A DNA stretch of 64,000 bases, from positions 1-64,000 of the forward strand of contig JADFDS010000001.1 of the NCBI GenBank assembly GCA_018262715.1, written 5' to 3'. A model generated the notes under the pieces. The model did no database searches, was not told the DNA's origin, and worked only from the letters and a program-made list of their open reading frames with translations. Source of the DNA: Bacteroidota bacterium (GTDB lineage: Bacteria > Bacteroidota > Bacteroidia > Bacteroidales > VadinHA17). Below, piece by piece: positions 44,379-52,412 of the stretch (its first letter is position 1; every line of letters starts with the position of its first letter). Both the position numbers and the translations under genes were made by a program.

Positions 44379-44479
44379 CTGCCAACTGGTCCTGCCGTCC
44401 CGATCTGCCAACCGGCGGATGCGGGATTGATCCTGCTCCAGAGTCGCAGGCTCAAACTGCCGACTGGTACTGCTGACTT
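44379..44479 (+). repeat. CTGCCAACTGG-type repeat before a HAD gene
   Basis: CTGCCAACTGGTCCTGCC (44379-44396), CTGCCAACCGG (44406-44416) and the 23-base word CTGCCGACTGGTACTGCTG... (44457-44479) are related. The last recurs at 45241-45263 with one mismatch, again just before a start codon. No gene is seen in this 140-bp gap. Confidence 0.6.
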
Positions 44480-44497
44480 CTTTCATCCTTATAACAA

Positions 44498-45118
44498 ATG
44501 CCAATCTACGACATCTCCCCCGGAGTCAAAGGGCTCATCTTCGATCTTGACGGAACACTTGCCGATACCATGCCATGGCATTACCAGGCATGGCAGAAGG
44601 CCTGCGCGCGGTTCGGGATAATAATGGAAACTGAATTCCTCCAGGCCCATACCGGCGCACCGGGATGGATGATAGCCGAGGAGGTGATAGCGGTTAACGG
44701 CAAGACTGGAATTGTATCTCCAGAAGAGATCATGCAGGTGAAGCTCGAGGAGTTCTATGAGATACAGCATAACGTCACCCCGATTGAGCCGGTGACTGCA
44801 CTGGTTCAAAAATACTACGGCAGGCTGCCGATGTCTGTAGGTACCGGCGGGCACCGTGAGGCGGTAGAGAAGACGCTGGAGATAGTTGGGATCAGACAGT
44901 ACTTTGATATTATAGTGACTGCGAACGATGTCACCAGGCATAAACCCCATCCTGAGACTTTTCTCAGGTGTGCGGAGCTGATGGGCGTCGCTCCTGCAGA
45001 CTGCGAGGTTTTTGAGGACGGAGACCTGGGCATCGAGGCAGCCCGGCGCGCCGGCATGATCGCCACCGACGTCAGGACATGGTATGACTCGTCATGGTCT
45101 GAAGGTCTGAAGGTCTGA
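44498..45118 (+). CDS. HAD phosphatase, beta-phosphoglucomutase-like (YqaB type)
   Basis: A 206-residue HAD subfamily IA protein: motif I IFDLDGTLADTMPWHYQAW (about 14-32), motif II/III SVGTGGHREAVE and HKPHPETFL near 147, motif IV EDGDLGIEAARRAGM near 171. It resembles fructose-1-phosphate phosphatase YqaB and beta-phosphoglucomutase; dephosphorylation of a sugar phosphate is likely, and the exact substrate is open. The last residues (SWSEGLKV) and the stop codon are encoded by the first units of the GGTCTGAA array, so the native C-terminus has been overwritten or worn by the repeat. Confidence 0.8.
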   Translation: MPIYDISPGVKGLIFDLDGTLADTMPWHYQAWQKACARFGIIMETEFLQAHTGAPGWMIAEEVIAVNGKTGIVSPEEIMQVKLEEFYEIQHNVTPIEPVTALVQKYYGRLPMSVGTGGHREAVEKTLEIVGIRQYFDIIVTANDVTRHKPHPETFLRCAELMGVAPADCEVFEDGDLGIEAARRAGMIATDVRTWYDSSWSEGLKV

Positions 45119-45183
45119 GGGTCTGAAGGTCTGAAGGTCTGAAGGTCTGAAGGTCTGAAGGTCTGAAGGTCTGAAGGTCTGAG
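45096..45183 (+). repeat. Octamer tandem array, eleven GGTCTGAA units
   Basis: Eleven units of 8 bp run without gaps (45096-45183); nine are GGTCTGAA and two GGTCTGAG (45112-45119, 45176-45183). The first three units overlap the HAD coding region and its TGA. It is followed by GAATTGCGA, the same word that follows the array near 780. Confidence 0.95.
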
Positions 45184-45240
45184 GATATGAGAATTGCGAT
45201 ATTGTGGGCAACATTGCCTACTGCCTTATTTTACTGCCGG

Positions 45241-45263
45241 CTGCCAACTGGTACTGCTGACTT
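45241..45263 (+). repeat. Second copy of the CTGCC(A/G)ACTGGTACTGCTG word
   Basis: Matches 44457-44479 at all but one base and ends 7 bp before ATG 45271. The stretch 45184-45240 before it holds no gene. Confidence 0.7.
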
Positions 45264-45270
45264 TTAACAT

Positions 45271-45930
45271 ATGAAAACAAGACTAATCATCACAGGAGAC
45301 GGTTCCCACACTCTCTACGTGCCCGGGATGGATGAGCATTACCATTCCCGGTTCGGGGCTATGACCGAGTCAAGGCACATATTCATCAATGCCGGTCTTG
45401 CAAGCCTGGCGCCGCGTGACACAGCCGTCCTTGAGGTTGGTTTCGGCACAGGCCTGAATGCACTCCTGACTGCCATCCATGCAGGACATAAAAAGATCCA
45501 TGTCAGTTTCACCACCCTTGAAAAAGAACCACTGGAAGCATCGGTCATCAGCAGGCTTAACTACGGCACCCTGGCGGGCGAAGGGGGAGAAAAACTATTC
45601 ATGGCAATTCATGAAGCCCCATGGAACAAACCTTGCTCCATAACTGAATGGTTCACAATAGAAAAGAGGTTGACAGACCTAACAGCAGAAGACCCCCAGG
45701 GTCTTTATGACCTGGTTTACTTTGACGCCTTCGGGCCTGACAAGCAACCCGGGATGTGGAGTGAGACGGTCATGCGCAGGATCGCAGCCGTGACACACCC
45801 TGGCTCTGTATTCGTAACTTACTCAGCCAAAGGTGATCTTAAACGAATGCTGCGGTCGCTCGGTTTTGAAGTCACCCTCCTCCCCGGCCCTCCGGGAAAA
45901 AGAGTCATTACCCGGGCGGTGAAAAAATGA
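45271..45930 (+). CDS. MnmC-like SAM-dependent methyltransferase (DUF752)
   Basis: A 219-residue protein that matches the methyltransferase half of MnmC, which methylates aminomethyl-uridine in the tRNA wobble position. Seen: MDEHYHSRFGAMTESRHIF (about 20-38), the SAM loop VLEVGFGTGLNALL (about 52-65), the DLVYFDAFGPDKQPGMW segment near 148 and the C-terminal FVTYSAKGDLKRMLRSLGF. The FAD oxidase half of E. coli MnmC is absent, as in many bacteria with the short form. It is cytoplasmic. The gene follows a repeat-filled gap. Confidence 0.87.
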   Translation: MKTRLIITGDGSHTLYVPGMDEHYHSRFGAMTESRHIFINAGLASLAPRDTAVLEVGFGTGLNALLTAIHAGHKKIHVSFTTLEKEPLEASVISRLNYGTLAGEGGEKLFMAIHEAPWNKPCSITEWFTIEKRLTDLTAEDPQGLYDLVYFDAFGPDKQPGMWSETVMRRIAAVTHPGSVFVTYSAKGDLKRMLRSLGFEVTLLPGPPGKRVITRAVKK

Positions 45931-45937
45931 TTTATGG

Positions 45938-45945
45938 TATATTTG
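45938..45945 (+). promoter_or_regulatory. -7 element TATATTTG
   Basis: TATATTTG fits TAnnTTTG and lies 8 bp after the MnmC-like stop, 52 nt before ATG 45998. The longer leader contains the inverted words GGATAATTAATCC. Confidence 0.55.
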
Positions 45946-45997
45946 CGCCACTGAAACAGTGACCGGATAATTAATCCGCTCCTGTAATCACATAAAA

Positions 45998-46696
45998 ATG
46001 AAAAAAATGAAAGTAATCAGACTCATTCTCGTCATAGCCCTGGCAGCAATCGTAGTTTTGCCCGTAGCAGGCCAGAAGTTAAAATTTGCCGGCACCGAAG
46101 ACTCTCTCTCATACGCTCTCGGGGTGGCCAATTATAAGTATTACACAGGTGACAGCATCAATATCAACACCAAAATGTTCTCAAAAGGAATGACTGATGC
46201 TTCAAAGGACAGGGCACTGATGAATGACACTGCCGCCAGCGCTTTCATTGTCAGCTATATGCAGAGGCGCGAAAAAGCCCGTCTCATGGCTGAGTACGGC
46301 CAGCAGATCGAGGTCGCAGAAGCATGGCTCGCAGATAATGCCAAACTGGAAGGAGTCATAACCTTACCAAGCGGACTGCAATACAAGGTTCTGCAGGAAG
46401 GAACAGGAGCAACTCCCGGACCGGAAGACATTGTCAAAGTACATTACACCGGAAAGACCATTGAAGGAACCAAGTTCGATTCGTCATATGACCGCGGCGA
46501 GCCTGCAGAGTTCAGGGTCAGCAATGTCATACGCGGCTGGGTGGAAGGACTCCAGCTGATGAAGGAAGGCTCACGCATGATGCTCTACATCCCCTATGAC
46601 CTCGCCTATGGCGAAAGAGGCGCCGGCAACGTCATCAAACCCTTTGAAACACTAATATTTGAAGTGGAACTGCTCGAAGTGACAAAAGAAGAGTAA
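45998..46696 (+). CDS. FKBP-type peptidyl-prolyl isomerase, secreted
   Basis: A 232-residue protein with a signal peptide (LILVIALAAIVVLPVAGQ), an N-terminal dimerisation region like FkpA/Mip (about 30-120, DSLSYALGVANYKYYTGDSI), and an FKBP domain (about 135-230: [20 protein letters not shown], then FRVSNVIRGWVEGLQLM and ERGAGNVIKP). It would speed proline isomerisation of periplasmic proteins. The next gene codes for a close relative, so this is a tandem pair. Confidence 0.92.
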   Translation: MKKMKVIRLILVIALAAIVVLPVAGQKLKFAGTEDSLSYALGVANYKYYTGDSININTKMFSKGMTDASKDRALMNDTAASAFIVSYMQRREKARLMAEYGQQIEVAEAWLADNAKLEGVITLPSGLQYKVLQEGTGATPGPEDIVKVHYTGKTIEGTKFDSSYDRGEPAEFRVSNVIRGWVEGLQLMKEGSRMMLYIPYDLAYGERGAGNVIKPFETLIFEVELLEVTKEE

Positions 46697-46722
46697 TATC
46701 CCTCACTTGACATCCAAAACAT

Positions 46723-46730
46723 TATCTTTG
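46723..46730 (+). promoter_or_regulatory. -7 element TATCTTTG (full consensus)
   Basis: TATCTTTG is the best match to the Bacteroidota -7 box in the window. It ends 27 nt before ATG 46758 and lies downstream of an in-frame ATG at 46707, which therefore cannot be the main start. Confidence 0.6.
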
Positions 46731-46757
46731 CCAAAAATTAATTCTAAAACATACACA

Positions 46758-47453
46758 ATGAAAATCAAAGGTTTAGTTATTCTCGCTGTAGCAACAGCCA
46801 TGATCGTATCATCATGCAATACAAAATCAAGCGTTACCGGCACCAAGGTGAAGAGCCCCGAAGACTCTCTCGCATACGCCCTCGGTATTGCCAACTATTT
46901 TTACTATATGTCTGACAGCATTGACATTAATCCGGTTTTACTTGCAAAAGGGATGCTTGATGCAAAGGAAGGCAAGAACACACTCGACGAGCAGATGGCA
47001 CAGGGATATGTAATGACATACATGCAGAACAGGCAGATGGAGAAGATGAAAGCAATGTACGGCAAGAATATCGACGAAGGTGAAAAGTTCCTTTCTGAGA
47101 ACAAGAAACGTGAAGGCGTACAGGAGACCACCAGCGGGCTTCAGTATGAGGTTGTTACATTGGGCACAGGACCGAAACCCGGCCCTTCAGACCTTGTGAA
47201 GGTTCATTACACCGGCAAACTACTTGATGACACCACATTTGACTCCTCAGTTGACCGTGGCGAGCCTGCAACCTTCGGCGTAAACCAGGTTATCCAGGGA
47301 TGGCAGGAAGCAATTCAGCTGATGCCGGTAGGATCAAAATTCAAATTCTACATTCCTTATGAGCTTGCTTACGGTGAGCAGGGACAGGGCCCTATTCCGC
47401 CCTACTCAACTCTTAAGTTTGAAGTTGAGCTTATCGAGATCGTAAAGCAATGA
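46758..47453 (+). CDS. FKBP-type peptidyl-prolyl isomerase, lipoprotein
   Basis: A 231-residue paralogue of the preceding protein, with a lipoprotein signal ([18 protein letters not shown], lipobox C near 20) in place of a cleavable signal. The dimerisation part ([16 protein letters not shown]) and FKBP domain ([51 protein letters not shown]) are well kept. It helps fold envelope proteins. The start at 46758 is set by the lipobox and by the promoter box before it. The stop overlaps the cyclophilin start by 4 bp (ATGA). Confidence 0.92.
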   Translation: MKIKGLVILAVATAMIVSSCNTKSSVTGTKVKSPEDSLAYALGIANYFYYMSDSIDINPVLLAKGMLDAKEGKNTLDEQMAQGYVMTYMQNRQMEKMKAMYGKNIDEGEKFLSENKKREGVQETTSGLQYEVVTLGTGPKPGPSDLVKVHYTGKLLDDTTFDSSVDRGEPATFGVNQVIQGWQEAIQLMPVGSKFKFYIPYELAYGEQGQGPIPPYSTLKFEVELIEIVKQ

Positions 47454-47911
47454 CATCAGCTGAGATACATACCCCGAAAGGGGTTATGAAGGCAGTCCTC
47501 TATGATGACGATGCCCCCGGTACAGTCAGTAACTTCGTCAAACTGGCCCGCGAGGGATTCTACGACGGACTTGCATTTCACAGGGTCATACCTGACTTCG
47601 TCATTCAGGGCGGCTGCCCCTTCTCGAAGAATCCGGGTGACCCGCGCGTGGGAACAGGCGGACCGGGCTACAAGATCAAATGTGAGCTTGCCGGCCAGAA
47701 ACAATACCATGACCGCGGTGTGATGTCAATGGCACACGCCGGCAGAGACACCGGAGGATCACAGTTCTTTATCTGCCACAGCAGGACAAACACAAAACAC
47801 CTCGACAGACAGCATACATGTTTCGGGAAGGTTGTGGAAGGACTTGAGGTGATTGACCTTATCAGGGCAGGTGACATGATCGAAAAAATAGTCATTGCAG
47901 AATCTGAATAA
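47450..47911 (+). CDS. Cyclophilin-type peptidyl-prolyl isomerase
   Basis: A 153-residue cyclophilin: [16 protein letters not shown] (about 42-57) with the catalytic Arg, and [10 protein letters not shown] (about 102-111), [15 protein letters not shown] near 119. There is no signal peptide, so it is cytoplasmic, unlike the two FKBPs. Its ATG overlaps the FKBP stop by 4 bp and its TAA overlaps the ATG of the next gene by 1 bp, so translation is coupled. Confidence 0.92.
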   Translation: MTSAEIHTPKGVMKAVLYDDDAPGTVSNFVKLAREGFYDGLAFHRVIPDFVIQGGCPFSKNPGDPRVGTGGPGYKIKCELAGQKQYHDRGVMSMAHAGRDTGGSQFFICHSRTNTKHLDRQHTCFGKVVEGLEVIDLIRAGDMIEKIVIAESE

Positions 47912-48294
47912 TGGAATACCAGATCACGGGCAGGGTCGCGGAGGTTTATCCGGTCAACAGGATCAATGAACGGTTCCGCAAGCGGGAGTTCGTCATCGAG
48001 CATAAGGACAGCAGCGGCGGACAGGCTTATATTGACTTCATCAAGTTCCAGCTGACCCAGGAGAAGTGCGAGATAATTGACGAGTCGTGGCTGAGACAGG
48101 AGGTCACGGTGACTTTCAATATCCGTGGAAACCGCTGGGAGAAGAACGGGGTGGCCAATTACATCACCAACCTCAATGCACTTTCAGTTACCCGCGGGAT
48201 TGCGGTGGCAGAGAATGGCCAGAAAGCAATTGTCAACCCGCAACTTGAAGATGCCCCGTCACCCAGTCCCGAACTTGACGACCTGCCGTTCTGA
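47911..48294 (+). CDS. DUF3127 OB-fold-like protein with SSB-like C-terminal tip
   Basis: A 127-residue protein that matches DUF3127: EYQITGRVAEVYPVN (2-16), FRKREFVIEHKD, QLTQEKCEIIDE and VTFNIRGNRWEKNG near 70, with beta-rich character as in an OB fold. The tail is Pro/Ser-rich and acidic and ends ELDDLPF, which looks like the DDxPF tip by which single-strand-binding proteins dock partner enzymes. A role with single-stranded nucleic acid is an inference. It closes the FKBP-cyclophilin operon and is followed by a terminator. Confidence 0.8.
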   Translation: MEYQITGRVAEVYPVNRINERFRKREFVIEHKDSSGGQAYIDFIKFQLTQEKCEIIDESWLRQEVTVTFNIRGNRWEKNGVANYITNLNALSVTRGIAVAENGQKAIVNPQLEDAPSPSPELDDLPF

Positions 48295-48313
48295 TAAGTA
48301 TTCATACGACACA

Positions 48314-48350
48314 ACAGTGCCACATCCCACAAGGTGTGGCATTGTTTTTT
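48314..48350 (+). terminator. Intrinsic terminator after the DUF3127 gene
   Basis: ACAGTGCCACA (48314-48324) pairs with TGTGGCATTGT (48335-48345), 11 bp with one G-T pair, followed by a run of T to 48350. Confidence 0.9.
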
Positions 48351-48384
48351 GCAGTGAGAGACCGGAGGTGGGGTTAATACCCTA

Positions 48385-48415
48385 TTCGCAATTCGCAAAT
48401 CGCAAATCGCAATTA
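48385..48415. repeat. CGCAAAT-type short repeat
   Basis: TTCGCAATTCGCAAAT followed by CGCAAATCGCAATTA: a 7-bp unit (TCGCAAA) read two to three times with TTCGCAATT ends. It shares its words with 753-786. It lies between a terminator and a promoter box. Confidence 0.7.
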
Positions 48416-48419
48416 CCAT

Positions 48420-48427
48420 TATATTTG
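48420..48427 (+). promoter_or_regulatory. -7 element TATATTTG before the M3 peptidase
   Basis: TATATTTG fits TAnnTTTG and ends 21 nt before ATG 48449, right after the CGCAAAT repeat. Confidence 0.55.
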
Positions 48428-48448
48428 TCCAAACCACATCTCTGACCC

Positions 48449-50491
48449 ATGACCCCTGACAACCCTCTCCTCCATGACTGGCCGACTCCTTTTGGCATCG
48501 CTCCCTTTAACCTCATCAGACCTGAACACTTCAAACCCGCAGTTGAAGCAGCAATCTCAATTGCCAGGAAGGAGATCGACGATATAGTATCCGAACCGGC
48601 AGAGCCCGATTTCCGTAACACCATCGAAGCCATTGAACAGGCCGGATCACTGCTCAGCCGCATCACCCCCGTGCTCTTCAACCTGAACAGTTCTGACACA
48701 ACACCGGAACTGCAGGAAGCAGCCAGGGAGGTATCCCCTGTTCTCACAGCCTTCAGCAACGACATCTCACTCAATCCTGCTTTGTTCGGCAGGGTAAAGA
48801 GCGTCTACGAAAAAAGGGATTCTCTGGGCCTGAACCAGGAAGAGATGATTCTTCTCGACCGCAAGTACAAAAACTTCATCAGGGGCGGGGCCGGCCTGAC
48901 AGAAAATGACAAGGAGCGCTTCAGGGCCATCACCATTGAACTTTCCACCTTATCCCTGAAGTTTGAAGAGAATATTCTTGCGGAGACCAATGACTTCACC
49001 CTCCACCTGACAGCTGAAGATGATCTCTCCGGTCTCCCGGATGGTGTCCGTGAGGCAGCGTCAGCTCTTGCAAGTGAGAAAGGGATGGAGGGCTGGCTGT
49101 TCACACTCCACGCGCCCAGCTTCGTACCGTTCATGCAGTATGCAGACCGTCGTGACCTCCGTGAGAAGCTATTCAGGGCCTACTCGTGCCGCGCATTCCG
49201 CGGAAATGAACATGACAACCGTGAACTGGTGTTCAGGATTACAGAGCTCAGACTGGAGATGGCGAGGCTCCTGGGATACAGCAATTATGCCGCATACGCA
49301 CTGGAAGAGCGCATGGCCTCCACACCCGAAGAGGTGAAGAGGTTCCTCCGCAATCTTCTTGAAGCTTCGTCACCTGCCGGCAACAGAGACCTCAGGGATA
49401 TCGAAGAATATGCCACCCGGAACGGACATGAAGGGAGGCTTGAGCGATGGGACTGGGCATACTGGTCAGAGAAGCTTCGCATGGAGCGGTACAGTATCGA
49501 TGATGAAGCACTGAGACCATACATGCCTCTGGACAAAGTAAGGGAAGCTGTTCTGGGGCTGGCTACCAGGCTTTACGGGCTTTCATTCCGGGAGAACAGG
49601 AGCATTCCTGTTTACAATGAGGAGGTCTCTGCCTTCGAGGTGCATGACGGCGAGAGGGGAATAATAGCCATACTTATGCTCGACTTCCATCCCAGAAAGG
49701 GCAAGAGCGGAGGCGCATGGATGACCGGATTCCGCGAACAGTGGAAAGAAGGCGGGGAGAGAATCATCCCGGTGGTTTCGCTGGTTATGAACTTCACCCG
49801 CCCGACACCGGCACGTCCGTCACTGCTCTCGCACAGCGAGATGAACACCTTTCTTCATGAGTTCGGCCATGCCCTGCATGGTATGCTTTCAGACTGCACC
49901 TACGAGAGCCTCTCGGGAACCAATGTGAAGCGCGACTTCGTGGAGCTGCCGTCACAGATAATGGAGAACTGGGCATGGGAGAAGGAGTGGCTTGACACAT
50001 GGGCCGCACATTACCAGACCGGAGAAAAGATACCCGGTGAGATGCTTCATAAACTCAGGGACTCACTGACCTATAACGAGGGATACGCGTGCATGAGGCA
50101 GCTCAGTTTCGGACTGCTTGATATGGCATGGCATACATTGGAAGATCCTTACACAGGAGACATCGTGACCTTTGAGCGGTCAGCAATGGGGCCTGCCGAG
50201 CTTCTGCCTTCAGCAGACGGCGCCTGTATGAGCGTCTCATTCGCCCATCTCTTCTCCGGCGGCTATGCTGCAGGTTATTATGGCTACAAGTGGGCTGAAG
50301 TGCTCGACGCCGACGCATTCAGCCTGTTCAGGGAGAAAGGCATCTTCAATAAGGAGACAGCCGGCTCATTCCGCCATACAATCCTCGAAAAAGGGGGAAG
50401 CCGTGAGCCAGATGAACTCTTCCGGGCCTTCCGAGGAAGGGAACCGTCAATAGAACCGCTGATAGAGCGCAGCGGATTTACCAGGCACTAA
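48449..50491 (+). CDS. M3 family metallopeptidase (peptidyl-dipeptidase Dcp / oligopeptidase A type)
   Basis: A 680-residue thimet-oligopeptidase-like enzyme. The zinc site is FLHEFGHALHG near 469-479 (HEFGH), with the third ligand Glu in the following helix, and YTYEGY-type substrate loops near the C-terminus (AHLFSGGYAAGYYGYKWAEV). The N-terminus NPLLHDWPTPFGIAPFNLI is that of Dcp/PrlC proteins. No signal peptide is seen, so it works in the cytoplasm on short peptides. It ends just before a strong hairpin shared with the convergent susD gene. Confidence 0.92.
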   Translation: MTPDNPLLHDWPTPFGIAPFNLIRPEHFKPAVEAAISIARKEIDDIVSEPAEPDFRNTIEAIEQAGSLLSRITPVLFNLNSSDTTPELQEAAREVSPVLTAFSNDISLNPALFGRVKSVYEKRDSLGLNQEEMILLDRKYKNFIRGGAGLTENDKERFRAITIELSTLSLKFEENILAETNDFTLHLTAEDDLSGLPDGVREAASALASEKGMEGWLFTLHAPSFVPFMQYADRRDLREKLFRAYSCRAFRGNEHDNRELVFRITELRLEMARLLGYSNYAAYALEERMASTPEEVKRFLRNLLEASSPAGNRDLRDIEEYATRNGHEGRLERWDWAYWSEKLRMERYSIDDEALRPYMPLDKVREAVLGLATRLYGLSFRENRSIPVYNEEVSAFEVHDGERGIIAILMLDFHPRKGKSGGAWMTGFREQWKEGGERIIPVVSLVMNFTRPTPARPSLLSHSEMNTFLHEFGHALHGMLSDCTYESLSGTNVKRDFVELPSQIMENWAWEKEWLDTWAAHYQTGEKIPGEMLHKLRDSLTYNEGYACMRQLSFGLLDMAWHTLEDPYTGDIVTFERSAMGPAELLPSADGACMSVSFAHLFSGGYAAGYYGYKWAEVLDADAFSLFREKGIFNKETAGSFRHTILEKGGSREPDELFRAFRGREPSIEPLIERSGFTRH

Positions 50492-50520
50492 AAAAGCAGA
50501 GACGTGCAGCGCACGTCTCT
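50492..50520 (-). terminator. Intrinsic terminator of the susCD operon
   Basis: AGAGACGTGC (50498-50507) pairs with GCACGTCTCT (50511-50520) in a perfect 10-bp stem with a 3-nt loop. On the minus strand it is followed by GC and TTTTT, so it ends the susD transcript; it may also slow the convergent M3 transcript. Confidence 0.88.
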
Positions 50521-50570
50521 GAAATAACCAACTTAAATTGTTCCCCAAAGAGGGAGTTATTCATATACTT

Positions 50571-52400
50571 CTACCACCCGGGTGTTTGAGTAAGCGTGTA
50601 ACCTTTCTCCGTATACTGAGTAATCTGGTTTACACCTACCGGCGCAAGGTAAACCCTGTCCGTAAAGGCATCGCGGGCTGAGATGTTTTCCGGGATATAG
50701 TATCCCACCATATCTGCACCGTTGGTTCCGTTATATGTAACCACCGTCCCGTCAGCTTTCTGAACCTTCAGCTTGTTGACCTTTGCTTCAATCAGCCACT
50801 CTGGCATATCAACAGGGAAATTCATCCATAAACCCAGGTGCAGATCGGGATTACTGGTGACATCCAGATAGTTGTATTTCTTCCAGCGCTTGATATCGAG
50901 CAGGCGTGAGTGTTCGAAAACAAACTCCATTCTGCGTTCACGGCGTATCTCCCAGATAAGTGCAGGTACGTCAGTGTCGCGATCCGGATCATTAGGGAGG
51001 TTTGCCAGTGACAAATGTGCAGTTTTTACAATTCCTTTGTCTGTGGCTACTTTGTCCAGAGGCCGGTCACGTATTGCATTGATCGATGCATCGATATCTG
51101 CCTGGGTAACAGCCGGGCCACCCAAAGTGGCCAGTTCAGCCTTTGCTTCGATCCAGTTAAGGACCACCTCTCCAAGTCGCATTACCGGGGCATCATTGGT
51201 ATTTGTATTTGAACCATATTCTGGTGGATAAGTACCCCCGGCAAATGTCGGCCCGATCCTGTCAATAAACTTGTCAGAGTAGACCAATGTGGAGGCTTCC
51301 TTCCTGGGTGTATCCCAGAAGGTTGCCTCGAAGCGTGGGTCACGTGTTGCAATCATGCTTGCCAGATCGAGCTTGTTTGCATTCGGCAATGTTGATGACT
51401 GATAAACCTGCCCGTCAGCACAGATGAATGACTTTGCCAGATCAAGATTGGCAGATTGTGGCTGACTCTCGGTGGTGTTGGAATACGAAGCAATATGATG
51501 AGTCACCTGCAGTGCTGCATCGTAATGCCTGTACATGATCACCTCCTTGTTGCCTCCCAGGTCCTGTGATCCGAACAGTGAACGGAAATCGCTCGCAAAG
51601 GAATACTTCCCTGAAGTCATTACTAAACTTGCGGCATCTGCGGCCATTTGCAGGTACTTCTGAGCTTTTTCAGAATTATTAAGGTGATATTTCTGCCAGG
51701 TACCTTCAAAAAGCATGAACCGGGATATAAATCCGGCTGCGATGTACCTGTTCAGGTACTGTGCACTTCCGTCAGAGGTGCGCATATTGGCCATGACATA
51801 GGTAAAATCATCATATACTGCATCCATTACCAGTGTGCGATTATCCCTGTCCTTATACAACAGATCCATTTCGTCGTCATTAATTAATCTGTCATAATAG
51901 GGCACGTCGCCGAAGACACTCACAAGCCTGCTATATTCATAACCCCTGAAGAAACGTGCAACAGCACTCCAGTGTTTGTAAGCATCCTCGGTAAGGTATT
52001 CATCCTTCATTGCCTCAATTCTCTCAAGGAAGAGGTTTGCCTTGCGGACATATGCAAAGTTCCATGAAGGCCCGCAATAGGTCGTCATCATTGAAGGAGC
52101 CTCACTGGTTGAGGCTCTCGATGCAGGGGCCTGGGTCTCGAAGCTGATCTGCTTGCCAGTCTGAGTGAAGTCATCAGCAAAATAATATCCCCGGAGCGGA
52201 GCGTAGTCAACACCCCATCCGGAGTTATAACCAACAAAGTAGTTTACATAGAACCCATTGGCGAAGAGTCGGAGGTTATTCTCCGATGTCCAGTAGTTCT
52301 GGTCATTCATTTTTGTCAGTACCGGTCTGTCGAGGAAATCTTCGCAACCGCTGAACAACAATGCTGCCAGAGCGATTATTATTGTCAATTTTCTTTTCAT
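50571..52400 (-). CDS. SusD/RagB-family outer-membrane nutrient-binding lipoprotein
   Basis: A 609-residue SusD-like lipoprotein: signal and lipobox LAALLFSGCEDF (C at 19), then the TPR-rich fold with EDFLDRPVLTKM near 20, AVARFFRGYEYSRLVSVFGDVPYYD near 146-170 (given here in parts: FFRGYEYSRL and FGDVPYYD) and the C-terminal WEIRRERRMEFVFE near 485. It caps the SusC barrel at the cell surface and captures the ligand. It lies 12 bp after susC. Upstream in the same direction are a dipeptide epimerase and an NlpC/P60 gene, which points to peptidoglycan fragments as ligand rather than pectin; this is inference. Confidence 0.93.
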   Translation of the reverse strand: MKRKLTIIIALAALLFSGCEDFLDRPVLTKMNDQNYWTSENNLRLFANGFYVNYFVGYNSGWGVDYAPLRGYYFADDFTQTGKQISFETQAPASRASTSEAPSMMTTYCGPSWNFAYVRKANLFLERIEAMKDEYLTEDAYKHWSAVARFFRGYEYSRLVSVFGDVPYYDRLINDDEMDLLYKDRDNRTLVMDAVYDDFTYVMANMRTSDGSAQYLNRYIAAGFISRFMLFEGTWQKYHLNNSEKAQKYLQMAADAASLVMTSGKYSFASDFRSLFGSQDLGGNKEVIMYRHYDAALQVTHHIASYSNTTESQPQSANLDLAKSFICADGQVYQSSTLPNANKLDLASMIATRDPRFEATFWDTPRKEASTLVYSDKFIDRIGPTFAGGTYPPEYGSNTNTNDAPVMRLGEVVLNWIEAKAELATLGGPAVTQADIDASINAIRDRPLDKVATDKGIVKTAHLSLANLPNDPDRDTDVPALIWEIRRERRMEFVFEHSRLLDIKRWKKYNYLDVTSNPDLHLGLWMNFPVDMPEWLIEAKVNKLKVQKADGTVVTYNGTNGADMVGYYIPENISARDAFTDRVYLAPVGVNQITQYTEKGYTLTQTPGW

Positions 52401-52412
52401 TGTTCCTAGTTT

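Noticed and set aside
45096-45183. CRISPR or attachment site
   Set aside because: A pure 8-bp tandem repeat has no spacers and no integrase gene lies nearby.
46707-46757. Upstream extension of the second FKBP
   Set aside because: The extension lies before a full-consensus promoter box and would hide the lipoprotein signal.
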